Part shown: positions 7,361-14,703 of the stretch, in pieces
Layout of the letters: the number at the start of each line of letters is the position of its first letter
Numbering within the stretch: the first letter of the stretch is position 1
IMG/VR virus record: IMGVR_UViG_3300031251_000041
Span: 1 to 44,983 of that record
DNA: 44,983 bases
Reading direction: 5' to 3' (one strand)
Source of the DNA: a virus
Position numbers and translations under genes: made by a program
Notes under the pieces: generated by a model
Told to the model about the DNA's origin: nothing
Seen by the model: only the letters and a program-made list of their open reading frames with translations
The model's database searches: none

Positions 7361-9438
7361 AACGACTACTCTTCGACACTGAGAGCAACGGGTTCGTTGC
7401 CAATGCTACCAAGATACATTGCTCCGCATGGGCTGACGTAGACACCAACGAAGAGTGGGACTTCAAGCCGGGGCAAGACGCCGAGATGCTGGAGCTGCTG
7501 GACAAGGCAGACATGCTGATCGGTCACAACATCCAGCGCCACGATATCCCGCTGATCACCAAGCTCACCGGGTGGAAGCCTCGTGCAGGCGTCCTCGTGC
7601 GTGACACGATGATCATGGCGAGGCTGATCTACCCGAACGTCAAGGCGAGCGACAAGGACCTGATCGCCAAGGGCATCATGCCTGCGGGCAGGGAGTACCA
7701 AGGCAAGCACACGCTGGGTGCGTGGGGCTACCGATTGGGCGAGCAGAAGGGCGACTACGCGCAAGTACGTAGGGCGCAGGCTCTCGCTCTGGGCCTCACG
7801 GACGAGAAGGCCATTCTCGAATACGTGTGGGGCACGTGGAACGAAGACATGCACAGCTACATGCTGCAGGATCGAGAGACGAACCTGAAGCTGTGGCGGC
7901 ATCTGCGTCCCGACGAATACGCGCAAGACCCAATCGTTCTGGAGCATCGCGTGGCCCGCGTGTGCGATGCTATGGAGCGCGCGGGAGTACCATTTGACCT
8001 GAAGGCCGCTGGTGAGCTGCAGGCTGAACTCACAGGACGCAAACATGAGCTGGAGCAGAAACTAATCCAGCACTTCGGTTACTGGTACGCACCTATCAGC
8101 CCTGATCCTACGAAGGCCCTCTTCGTTCCCAAGCAGCCCAACAAGAAGATGGGTTACTGGGGCGACGAAGGCGAACCCTACAAGGTCACGGACCCCGAGA
8201 CTGGCAAGACCAAAACGATCAAGCCGTTCAAAGGGTATCCATGCACGAAGATCAAGCGTGTGGACTTCAATCCCGGCTCACGGGACCATATCGCGAAGGT
8301 CTTGATGGACCGTGGTTGGAAGCCAGAGAAGTTCACGGACGGTGGGTCACCGCAGCTGGACGAAGAGACCATTGAGAGCGTCGTCGCGCGCTATCCAGAG
8401 ATGGATGGCCTTGGCGAGCTGCTGATGGTCGAGAAGCGACTGTCGCAACTCTGTGGCACCGACAACGCATTGATCCAATCGGTCAAGGACACTGGGCACA
8501 TCCACGGCGTGATCAACCCCATGGGGACCATCACGTCACGCGGGGCGCACATGTTCCCCAACTTGGGGCAGGTGCCTTCCGCGAAGAAGCCCTACGGCGT
8601 TGCATTCCGCGCGCTGTTCTATGCGAAGTATCCGAACTGGGTATTCCTGGGTGCCGACCAACAAGGCTTAGAGCTGCGGGGGTTGGCGCACTACCTAGTG
8701 CCTCTCGATGGCGGCAAGTACGCGAAGGTCGTCGTTGAGGGTGATCCTCACTGGCTACACGCCCAAGTCATGGGCCTTGCAGAGGGTGAACGTGACAAAC
8801 ACAACAAGTGCCACACCATCGTCCGAGAAGACGGATCGAAGCGGTTCATCTACGCCTACATCTATGGGGCATGGGACCTCAAGTGCGGCGAGATTATCTA
8901 CGAAGCCCTGCTCAACGCGAGACGCAACGCGGGCGACGAAGGTATCGAGCTGTACATCAAGTTCTTTGGTGACCCCAGCAGCCCGCCAGACGGCAAGCTC
9001 CTACGAAAAGTCGGAAAGACAGTACGAGATGCCTTTCTAAAGCGCATCGACGGCTTCGGCACTCTCAAGGAGAAGATAGGGGAACAGATTGCCAAGCGAG
9101 GCCGCATCAAGGCTCTCGACGGACGCATAATACCTATTCGCTCTGATCACTCAGCTCTCAACTTCATGATCCAAAGCGCTGGGGCAATCATCTGCAAACG
9201 ATGGTTGGCCGACGCCTATGAAGAGTGTTGCGCTACATTCAAGGAAGGATGGGACGGGGACTTCTGCTTCGTTCTATGGGTACATGACGAAATCCAAGTC
9301 TGCTGTCGCCAAGAAGTCGCGCAAGCAATCGGTGAAATCCTCGTGCGCTGTGCGCGCAAAGCGGGTGACGCCTACGGCTTCCGTGTCCCGCTCGACAGCT
9401 CGTTCGATATCGGCGCGAACTGGGCCGAAACGCACTAG
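7357..9438 (+). CDS. Family A DNA polymerase (T7 gp5-like), apparent CTG start
   Basis: Replicative DNA polymerase with an N-terminal 3'-5' exonuclease domain. Exonuclease motif I is DTESN (Asp7/Glu9), followed by LIGHNIQRHDIPLI. Polymerase motifs are A (DQQGLELRGLAHYL), B (around RFIYAYIYGAWD) and C (VHDEIQV). The first in-frame ATG is at 7486 and would remove Asp7 and Glu9. The only start that fits is CTG at 7357, exactly 8 bases downstream of AAGGAG and coupled to the previous stop as CTGA. That gives 693 aa, against 704 in T7. The upstream in-frame stop is at 7330, and no ATG, GTG or TTG lies between. The identity is certain; the CTG start is inference with strong support. Confidence 0.96.
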   Translation: MKRLLFDTESNGFVANATKIHCSAWADVDTNEEWDFKPGQDAEMLELLDKADMLIGHNIQRHDIPLITKLTGWKPRAGVLVRDTMIMARLIYPNVKASDKDLIAKGIMPAGREYQGKHTLGAWGYRLGEQKGDYAQVRRAQALALGLTDEKAILEYVWGTWNEDMHSYMLQDRETNLKLWRHLRPDEYAQDPIVLEHRVARVCDAMERAGVPFDLKAAGELQAELTGRKHELEQKLIQHFGYWYAPISPDPTKALFVPKQPNKKMGYWGDEGEPYKVTDPETGKTKTIKPFKGYPCTKIKRVDFNPGSRDHIAKVLMDRGWKPEKFTDGGSPQLDEETIESVVARYPEMDGLGELLMVEKRLSQLCGTDNALIQSVKDTGHIHGVINPMGTITSRGAHMFPNLGQVPSAKKPYGVAFRALFYAKYPNWVFLGADQQGLELRGLAHYLVPLDGGKYAKVVVEGDPHWLHAQVMGLAEGERDKHNKCHTIVREDGSKRFIYAYIYGAWDLKCGEIIYEALLNARRNAGDEGIELYIKFFGDPSSPPDGKLLRKVGKTVRDAFLKRIDGFGTLKEKIGEQIAKRGRIKALDGRIIPIRSDHSALNFMIQSAGAIICKRWLADAYEECCATFKEGWDGDFCFVLWVHDEIQVCCRQEVAQAIGEILVRCARKAGDAYGFRVPLDSSFDIGANWAETH

Positions 9439-9454
9439 CGAAGTCACCCCCGAG

Positions 9455-9655
9455 ATGCGTCTGCATCGTGTGCTCACACGAGCGCACCGTGGGACCTTTC
9501 GCGTCAAAGGAGACTTCGGGCGCAAGGAGGCCGACATCATCGCGATGGCAGCTTCGCTCCAGCTCATAACCACGAAGGTAGGCCCACAGCGGTTCGCTAC
9601 CTCGTGGCACATCACAACCAAGGGCCTCACGTGGCTCAACGAAAAGGAAGACTAA
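9455..9655 (+). CDS. Small winged-helix-like protein, 66 aa
   Basis: Basic 66-residue protein (RVLTRAHRGTFRVKGDFG, MAASLQLITTKVG, WHITTKGLTWLNEKED) whose helix-helix-strand-strand order suggests a winged helix. The ATG at 9455 lacks a clear ribosome site, and the frame is open further upstream inside the polymerase gene, so the start is uncertain. It ends in TAATG, coupled to the next gene. Confidence 0.55.
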   Translation: MRLHRVLTRAHRGTFRVKGDFGRKEADIIAMAASLQLITTKVGPQRFATSWHITTKGLTWLNEKED

Positions 9656-10026
9656 TGTTTCAGAACGTCAACGTGGTGGCTCTTGAGAGGGCAACGGATA
9701 TCCTTGTGGGTCCGCAGGTCCGCGAGATGATCACCAATCTCTATCAGGTCATCGACCAAGCGATGTACCAAGGGCACCAGATGGCCCAGCAGGACATCCA
9801 GGTAAAGCTGGACGAGGCCTTCAGGGACGGCGTCGAGGATGGCAGGACCATTGGGTACGCGGATGCTCTCTTCGAATGCAACGACTGGAACGATGGCTAC
9901 TTGGCGGGCGTTCGTGACGCTCGTGCGCAACCCGCTATTGCTGACGAGACCGTCGAGGCCATCATGGCGGAACAGGCACAGGACGCGGCTGAGGACCTGT
10001 ACGACGACGACGACTACGACTACTGA
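9655..10026 (+). CDS. Hypothetical acidic protein, 123 aa
   Basis: Unrecognised protein between DNA polymerase and exonuclease. Helical N-terminal half (GPQVREMITNLYQVIDQAMY), middle region with two related segments (EAFRDGVEDGRTIGYADAL and NDWNDGYLAGVRDARAQ), and an acidic tail ending DDDDYDY. ATG overlaps the previous stop and TGA overlaps the exonuclease ATG. The acidic aromatic tail resembles replisome-interacting tails, which is only suggestive. Confidence 0.7.
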   Translation: MFQNVNVVALERATDILVGPQVREMITNLYQVIDQAMYQGHQMAQQDIQVKLDEAFRDGVEDGRTIGYADALFECNDWNDGYLAGVRDARAQPAIADETVEAIMAEQAQDAAEDLYDDDDYDY

Positions 10027-10817
10027 TGGCCAAGAAGCTGCTGCTGATCGACGGGGACGAGTTCATCTTCCGAGCGACAGCAGCCATCGAGCGTGAGACC
10101 CGCTGGGACGATCAGAACCACGTGATCTATGCCAACGAGAACGAAGCTGTCTTCAATCTCACAGGCATGATCAAGCGTATCTTCGACCGCTTTGAAACCA
10201 AGGAGCACGTGCTGTGCTTCTCGGAGCCGCCGAACTTCCGCTTCACAGTGGACCCTTCATACAAGAACAACCGTGCGGCCTCGCGTAAGCCTTTGTGCTA
10301 CGCGGCGCTGCGCGAGCGTGTGAAGACGACGTATCGGTGCAAGTCGATGCCGGGGCTGGAGGCCGACGACGTCATGGGCATCCTCGCCACGAAGCCGGGG
10401 CGCACCCAGCGCATCATCGTCAGCCAAGACAAGGACATGAAGACCATCCCGACTACCGTGTGGACCGGGAAGGACCTTCTGCACATCAGCCAAGAGGAGG
10501 CCGACTACAATCACCTCTATCAAACGCTGATTGGCGACACGAGCGATGGGTACAAGGGGTGTCCGGGGGTGGGGCCTGTGAAGGCTGAGAAACTTCTGAA
10601 CCTTGCTGCTGAGAGCTTGGCGGACACGCACCCACACAACACCGTCAGGTGGTGGCGCATCGTGAAGGCTTACGAGAAGGCAGGCCTCACCGAAGCCGAC
10701 GCGCTCACGCAGGCACGCCTCGCGCGGATACTGCGGTTCACCGATTGGGACAGCGAGAAGAAAGAGCCGATACTGTGGACACCGACAACTTACAGCCTGT
10801 CTCATACGGAGCCTTAG
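10026..10817 (+). CDS. 5'-3' exonuclease (T7 gp6-like, FEN/PIN fold)
   Basis: Flap/5'-3' exonuclease that removes RNA primers and degrades host DNA. Seen: N-terminal LLLIDGDEFIFRA with metal-binding Asp, PSYKNNRAASRKPLC arch region with basic residues, GLEADDVMG acidic pair, VSQDKDMK, and the helix-hairpin-helix segment LIGDTSDGYKGCPGVGP. Length 263 aa (T7 gp6 is 300). Placed after DNA polymerase as in T7. Confidence 0.93.
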   Translation: MAKKLLLIDGDEFIFRATAAIERETRWDDQNHVIYANENEAVFNLTGMIKRIFDRFETKEHVLCFSEPPNFRFTVDPSYKNNRAASRKPLCYAALRERVKTTYRCKSMPGLEADDVMGILATKPGRTQRIIVSQDKDMKTIPTTVWTGKDLLHISQEEADYNHLYQTLIGDTSDGYKGCPGVGPVKAEKLLNLAAESLADTHPHNTVRWWRIVKAYEKAGLTEADALTQARLARILRFTDWDSEKKEPILWTPTTYSLSHTEP

Positions 10818-10915
10818 GGGTACTGATGATACATGAGAGAGTGCGTGACGCTGACGAAGACCGAGAGGTTACACAGGAACCCATTGGTTTCGTTCACTTC
10901 AAGGAAGACGAGTGA
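10775..10915 (+). CDS. Small acidic hypothetical protein, about 46 aa
   Basis: Short acidic product (RVRDADEDREVTQEPIG ... FKEDE). Two starts are possible: GTG at 10775, inside the exonuclease gene, giving 46 aa, or ATG at 10826, giving 29 aa. Neither has a strong ribosome site. The 3' end overlaps the GTG of the following gene, which supports translation through this stretch. Function unknown. Confidence 0.4.
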   Translation: MDTDNLQPVSYGALGVLMIHERVRDADEDREVTQEPIGFVHFKEDE

Positions 10916-11142
10916 CCCCAGAGTTCCTAGTCCAACTCAGCGCCTCCGCAATCACCATCGCAGGCACGTACTACTATGGCAACAAATCGAAGCTGGGTCC
11001 TGTGTTGGGCCTAGCTGCGCAGGTGCCGTGGTGGATCATCATGGTCGAAGGCAACCTTTGGGGACTGCTCCCGGTCAACGGCATGATGGTCGTGCTGCAC
11101 GCAAGAAACCTATGGAAGTGGAATAAGGAGACACATGGCTGA
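10912..11142 (+). CDS. Small membrane protein, 76 aa
   Basis: GTG start coupled to the preceding stop, with AAGGAAG upstream. Predicted two or three membrane helices (LSASAITIAGTYYYG, LGLAAQVPWWIIMV, WGLLPVNGMMVVLHARNLW). Similar small membrane proteins occur in podovirus replication regions without known role. Not placed with lysis genes, so a holin role is unlikely. Confidence 0.65.
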   Translation: MTPEFLVQLSASAITIAGTYYYGNKSKLGPVLGLAAQVPWWIIMVEGNLWGLLPVNGMMVVLHARNLWKWNKETHG

Positions 11143-11386
11143 CGCGTTTGACGTGGCACCAAAGAAGACCGTCCTTGGCACCCAAGTCGGCGGCTCGCAC
11201 TACACCGACTGCGCCATCCAGCCCATCGAGTACATTTGGGCGAACAATCTTGGCTTCAGTGAAGGCAACATCGTCAAGTATGTGACCCGATGGCGAGCCA
11301 AGGGTGGCATCAAGGACCTTGAGAAGGCCAAGCACCACATCGCACTCCTGATCGAGCACGAGCTTGCCCTGCAGTCAAAGCAGTGA
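11135..11386 (+). CDS. DUF3310 protein (SaV-like)
   Basis: Small conserved phage protein of the DUF3310 family, sometimes annotated as a nucleotide kinase on indirect grounds. The family signature is clear: VGGSHYTD near residue 18, IQPIEYIWANNLGFSEGN, then VKYVTRWRAKGGIKDLEKAKH and a terminal helix. Strong AAGGAGA before ATG. It lies among nucleotide and nucleic-acid enzymes (RNA ligase, dNMP kinase). Confidence 0.88.
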   Translation: MADAFDVAPKKTVLGTQVGGSHYTDCAIQPIEYIWANNLGFSEGNIVKYVTRWRAKGGIKDLEKAKHHIALLIEHELALQSKQ

Positions 11387-11633
11387 CGCGCACGGGACCA
11401 CCTACACCATAGCAGCTGCAGAGACAGTGAAGACACCGGGGGCCAAAAGGCTTCCGGGGTGTCCTGCTATCGACGTGTGGTGGTCCCGCAGCTTCGAACG
11501 CGGACGCGCTGAGGAGACCCTTGTGATCCGACAGGAGTACGAGGACCGCAGCACTGCGGACGTCTTGGAGCTGACATTTGGTCAGGTGTACGACCTGATC
11601 GACGCACTCAACAAAGCAGTGGAGAACACTTGA
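11364..11633 (+). CDS. Hypothetical protein, up to 89 aa
   Basis: The C-terminal part (DVWWSRSFERGRAEETLVI, LELTFGQVYDLIDALN) looks like a genuine alpha/beta protein. The start is uncertain: TTG at 11364 overlaps DUF3310, and GTG at 11427 would give 68 residues; neither has a good ribosome site. The stop overlaps the TTG start of the RNA ligase gene (TTGA). No family recognised. Confidence 0.5.
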   Translation: MPCSQSSDAHGTTYTIAAAETVKTPGAKRLPGCPAIDVWWSRSFERGRAEETLVIRQEYEDRSTADVLELTFGQVYDLIDALNKAVENT

Positions 11634-12259
11634 TTACATTCGAACCATTCCCCAAGCTCGCACGCCTCTCCCGTGGGTGTGTGATCACTGAGAAGCTCGA
11701 CGGGACCAATGCTCAGATCATCATCAAGAAGCTCCAGCCCACGTACGACCGTGCTGATGAGTTATACTTCGACATCCCTACAGGAGACCACTTCAAGCTC
11801 GCAGGCGACCTGAGCGTTGGGGACCTTTACATGGTAGCCGCAGGCTCCCGCACCCGCCTGATCGCCCCCGGTAAGACCACGGACAACTATGGCTTCGCTG
11901 CGTGGGTCTACGACAACGCCGATGAGCTGGTGAAGCTGGGAGAAGGTCGCCACTTCGGTGAGTGGTATGGCCAAGGCATCCAAAGAACGTACGGCCTCAC
12001 TGAGAAGCGCTTCGCACTCTTCGACACACACAAGTGGCCTGAGATGCGCCCGCGTCCTGCGTGCGTCTCTGTGGTCCCTGTGTTGCATCGTGGGGAGTTC
12101 ACCTCAGATGCCATCACAGCCGCCATGGACAACTTGGGCCTATTCGGTTCCACGGCTGTCCCCGGCTACATGAACCCCGAGGGCATCGTCGTCTATCACG
12201 AGCAGGCCAAGGTCTCGTTCAAGAAGACGTTCGACGACAAACACAAGGAAGCTGCATGA
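11630..12259 (+). CDS. RNA ligase family protein (nucleotidyltransferase)
   Basis: ATP-dependent RNA ligase-like enzyme (RNA_ligase superfamily). Motif I is EKLDGTNA with the adenylated lysine at position 22, motif III is GEWYGQGIQR, motif IV is EGIVVYH, and motif V is KVSFKKTF followed by DKHKE. Only 209 aa, so a minimal nucleotidyltransferase domain without a C-terminal extension. It could repair nicked RNA, for example host tRNA cleaved by anticodon nucleases; that role is inference. TTG start overlaps the upstream stop, and ATGA couples it to a membrane peptide gene. Confidence 0.88.
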   Translation: MITFEPFPKLARLSRGCVITEKLDGTNAQIIIKKLQPTYDRADELYFDIPTGDHFKLAGDLSVGDLYMVAAGSRTRLIAPGKTTDNYGFAAWVYDNADELVKLGEGRHFGEWYGQGIQRTYGLTEKRFALFDTHKWPEMRPRPACVSVVPVLHRGEFTSDAITAAMDNLGLFGSTAVPGYMNPEGIVVYHEQAKVSFKKTFDDKHKEAA

Positions 12260-12372
12260 CTACACAAGATTGGATTGGCGTCATCTCGACACTGGCAACC
12301 TTCGGCGCTGTGTTCGCCCTTGGTGGCGTGTGCGTGTTCATGCTGATCAAGGACGCGGTGATCCTCAAATGA
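12256..12372 (+). CDS. Small membrane peptide, 38 aa
   Basis: ATG overlaps the RNA ligase stop with AAGGAAG upstream; the TGA overlaps the ATG of the next gene. The product is essentially one transmembrane helix (WIGVISTLATFGAVFALGG, VCVFMLIKDAVILK). Role unknown. Confidence 0.55.
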   Translation: MTTQDWIGVISTLATFGAVFALGGVCVFMLIKDAVILK

Positions 12373-12902
12373 AGACCATCATCGCGCTTCATGGTCTACC
12401 TGGATCAGGCAAGTCCGAAGTCCGCAAGATACTCGTGCAGGAACACGGCTTCTTCCCGCTCCGCGTTGCCAAGCGGTTGAAGGAGATGCTGTGGGCGTTG
12501 GGCTGCGACGACAGGCACATCGAAGGCGTCTTGAAAGAGGAGCCTTGTGGGCTGCTGGGTGGAGTGACCCCCCGCAGGTTCATGCAGACCCTTGGGCGGG
12601 AGCTTCCTGACGCACTGGGTGTCCCTGATCTGTGGGGACGCCTGTGGGCCGAGGAAGCCCAATGCCTCAATGCTCCACGCATCGTGGTCGAGGATCATCG
12701 GTACCCCAACGAGCTTTCGCACTTCATGAGCGTCGGCAAGACGCAGGTGTGGCAGATCAATCGCCCCGGTTTCCACGGGGACAACGGGGCCATGCAGCAC
12801 CAAGCTGAGTGGCAGGAGAACCATTGGGACCAACAGGTGTGGAACGAAGGCACGCTGGAGGACCTGAAGTACAACATCGCATATAGGATGCAGTATGTCT
12901 AA
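12369..12902 (+). CDS. Deoxynucleoside monophosphate kinase-like P-loop protein
   Basis: P-loop kinase that probably phosphorylates dNMPs to feed phage DNA synthesis. Walker A is GLPGSGKSE at residues 9-17. LRVAKRLKEMLWALGCDD and GVTPRRFMQTLGRELPDAL follow the phage dNMP kinase pattern (PRRxxQxLGxE), then WGRLWAEEA and a VVEDHRYPNE segment. 177 aa. ATG overlaps the previous TGA. Confidence 0.85.
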   Translation: MKTIIALHGLPGSGKSEVRKILVQEHGFFPLRVAKRLKEMLWALGCDDRHIEGVLKEEPCGLLGGVTPRRFMQTLGRELPDALGVPDLWGRLWAEEAQCLNAPRIVVEDHRYPNELSHFMSVGKTQVWQINRPGFHGDNGAMQHQAEWQENHWDQQVWNEGTLEDLKYNIAYRMQYV

Positions 12903-13092
12903 GCTGACAGAAGAAGAAGCCCACGAACGCATCGCTGGCGTACTGCGGGCCTACGGCATCAAGGTGAAGATTGGTGGCTGCGGTTGCTGCGGGAGCCCCT
13001 TCATGGAAGCAGAGTTTCCTGATGGAGCCACGGCAGACATCGACAATTTTCACCTCGATACGTTCGATGATCTACCGCCTAAAGCGGGTTGA
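12895..13092 (+). CDS. Small Cys-containing hypothetical protein, 65 aa
   Basis: ATG lies inside the end of the kinase gene. The product carries a Cys/Gly cluster GGCGCCGSP in the middle and an acidic C-terminal half (TADIDNFHLDTFDDLP). Possible metal binding, no family recognised. It overlaps the start of the acetyltransferase gene by 26 bases. Confidence 0.6.
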   Translation: MSKLTEEEAHERIAGVLRAYGIKVKIGGCGCCGSPFMEAEFPDGATADIDNFHLDTFDDLPPKAG

Positions 13093-13507
13093 TGGTTTCG
13101 ATGACGAGGACGCAGACCTCATCCGCACGCTGCACGATGCTTGCTTCGGGAATACAGCACCACAGGTGGACCCAGAGCGGGGCCAATGGTGGGTTGCCTA
13201 CACAGCAGATGACACGCGAGAGGCAGCGGGCTTCTGTGGTCTCACGCCTACCTATGCACATCCGTTCGAAGTCGGATATCTCAAGCGTGCGGGAGTGCTT
13301 CCTTGGCACCGAGGTGCTGGTCTTCAACGACGGTTCGTAAGGGTTCGTGAAGCTCGCGCCCGCCGCAACGGCTGGTCATCAATCGTCACCGACACCACAG
13401 ACAACCCCGCATCAGCGAACAACCTGATCGCCTGCGGGTTCCGCATCTACGAACCCCCGGTCCCGTGGGGTTACCCTCAGACCATCTACTGGAGGAAGGA
13501 ACTCTAG
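13067..13507 (+). CDS. GNAT-family acetyltransferase
   Basis: Predicted N-acetyltransferase of 146 aa. The acetyl-CoA pyrophosphate loop is seen as PWHRGAGLQRRF (R/QxxGxG/A), followed by the family helix-strand RRNGWSSIVTDTTDNPASANNLIACGF and IYEPP. Substrate unknown; phage GNAT proteins may modify host or virion proteins or DNA bases. The start at ATG 13067 lacks a strong ribosome site. The last base of the stop is the first base of the next GTG start. Confidence 0.82.
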   Translation: MIYRLKRVDGFDDEDADLIRTLHDACFGNTAPQVDPERGQWWVAYTADDTREAAGFCGLTPTYAHPFEVGYLKRAGVLPWHRGAGLQRRFVRVREARARRNGWSSIVTDTTDNPASANNLIACGFRIYEPPVPWGYPQTIYWRKEL

Positions 13508-13584
13508 TGTTGCTTTTCATCGGCTACGCCGCGTGTGCGATGGCCATCTACGAACTCATGTGGAAGGACTACATCCATGTTTGA
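13507..13584 (+). CDS. Very small membrane peptide, 25 aa
   Basis: GTG start at the last base of the acetyltransferase stop, with GGAAGGAA upstream. The product is one short hydrophobic helix (LLFIGYAACAMAIYELMW) with a polar tail. It overlaps the next gene by 8 bases. The ribosome site and packing support it; expression is unproven. Confidence 0.4.
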   Translation: MLLFIGYAACAMAIYELMWKDYIHV

Positions 13585-13789
13585 TTTCACTGCTAACCCG
13601 CAGGCGGAACGCCAGCGTGAGCACCAGCCCAGCCACATCCGCACTATCGAAGCACAGACGCTCGACGCGTTGCTGAGGATCGAGGAGCTGCTGAACATCT
13701 TGCTGTCACGTGGTACGTCGCCTGCTCCCGTGAAGCCTGAGACGCCCAAGGCTACCCCAACCACCAAGAAGAACTCAAGGGAACTCTGA
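13577..13789 (+). CDS. Hypothetical protein, 70 aa
   Basis: ATG preceded by AAGGA. Helical middle (HIRTIEAQTLDALLRIEELL) and a Pro/Thr/Lys-rich tail (PVKPETPKATPTTKKNS). A small coiled-coil-like protein of unknown role. The TGA overlaps the ATG of the following gene. Confidence 0.6.
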   Translation: MFDFTANPQAERQREHQPSHIRTIEAQTLDALLRIEELLNILLSRGTSPAPVKPETPKATPTTKKNSREL

Positions 13790-13983
13790 TGATTGCCATC
13801 CGTTCGCCTATCCAGCAAATCGAAGACGAGGCTCGCAAGGAGCTGATCGAGGAGCAGGCAAAAGCCGCCAAGACGAAGATCAAGGCGTCCCTGCAGGCCA
13901 TCGCCCGCGCTGAAGCCGTCGTCGCCAATCTGAAGCAGGAGCACGCTGTGATCCTGAGGCTGGCTGGCGAGAGCCTTGTTTAA
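13789..13983 (+). CDS. Small coiled-coil protein, 64 aa
   Basis: ATG overlaps the previous TGA. Highly charged helical protein with heptad pattern (EARKELIEEQAKAAKTKIKA, AEAVVANLKQEHAVIL). Together with the upstream gene it may form a small complex. No recognised family. Confidence 0.6.
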   Translation: MIAIRSPIQQIEDEARKELIEEQAKAAKTKIKASLQAIARAEAVVANLKQEHAVILRLAGESLV

Positions 13984-14560
13984 GTACGTCCCACACCGCA
14001 TCCTGTCCCGTCCTCTGCGTTTGCATTGGGCGGGATGGGAGACCAACACGTACGCGCTGCAGCAGGCAGGTTGGCAGCTAAGTGTCGAGCAGGACTTCTG
14101 GCAGAACCGAATGCGGATCGCCATGAAACATCAGGGCATGAACCTGATGGCAATGACGCCGTCGTTCGACTTTGAGTACGAGAGCGCGGCACTAGATCAG
14201 CAAAGATACATTGAGAGCTTCCCAATCCAAGTTGCCGCTGCGATGGGGCGTGACGTTGTCATTCATGAAGCCGGTAGGATTGACTGGATGTTCAAGGAAA
14301 TAGACGCCACGCCTACCTTCACCACGAACCGCATCAGCAAGCTGGAAGACCTCGCGCACTTCGCGGTGCCGCTGGTTCGCACCAACGAAATCATCATCCC
14401 CGACGAGAGCGTTCCTGAGCTGCTGGAGCGCATCCTGAAGCTACAGGACCCCGCGAAGACCGACAGGATACGTGAGGAGATGCGGCACCCCGAGGGGCTT
14501 CTGATCGACGCCGTGCCAAAACAGAAGTTTCACGCGCAGATCATTTCACTAGCAGCATGA
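13976..14560 (+). CDS. Hypothetical protein, 194 aa
   Basis: TTG start overlapping the previous gene; no ATG alternative near the N-terminus. Mixed alpha/beta protein with aromatic N-terminal part (LHWAGWETNTYALQQAGWQL) and a helical C-terminal part (ESVPELLERILKLQDPAK). No family recognised. Its TGA overlaps the ATG of the next gene. Confidence 0.7.
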   Translation: MFKYVPHRILSRPLRLHWAGWETNTYALQQAGWQLSVEQDFWQNRMRIAMKHQGMNLMAMTPSFDFEYESAALDQQRYIESFPIQVAAAMGRDVVIHEAGRIDWMFKEIDATPTFTTNRISKLEDLAHFAVPLVRTNEIIIPDESVPELLERILKLQDPAKTDRIREEMRHPEGLLIDAVPKQKFHAQIISLAA

Positions 14561-14685
14561 GACGCTGGCTCTACATCAACCGTGAAGGCTGCTGGGCACA
14601 CACTCTCGTGCAGTACGCCATCATAGAGCGTGCTTGGGGACGCAACTGGCGTCAGACGCTGAACACAAGGCGCAAGAAGAAGTAA
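14557..14685 (+). CDS. Small basic hypothetical protein, 42 aa
   Basis: ATGA overlap with the previous stop. Basic, Trp-rich product (MRRWLYINREGCWAHTLVQY, RAWGRNWRQTLNTRRKKK). Its TAA lies in the same frame as the downstream methyltransferase-like gene, four codons before the first possible non-ATG start of that gene. Function unknown. Confidence 0.5.
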   Translation: MRRWLYINREGCWAHTLVQYAIIERAWGRNWRQTLNTRRKKK

Positions 14686-14703
14686 GCAATAGCTACCCGC
14701 GTT

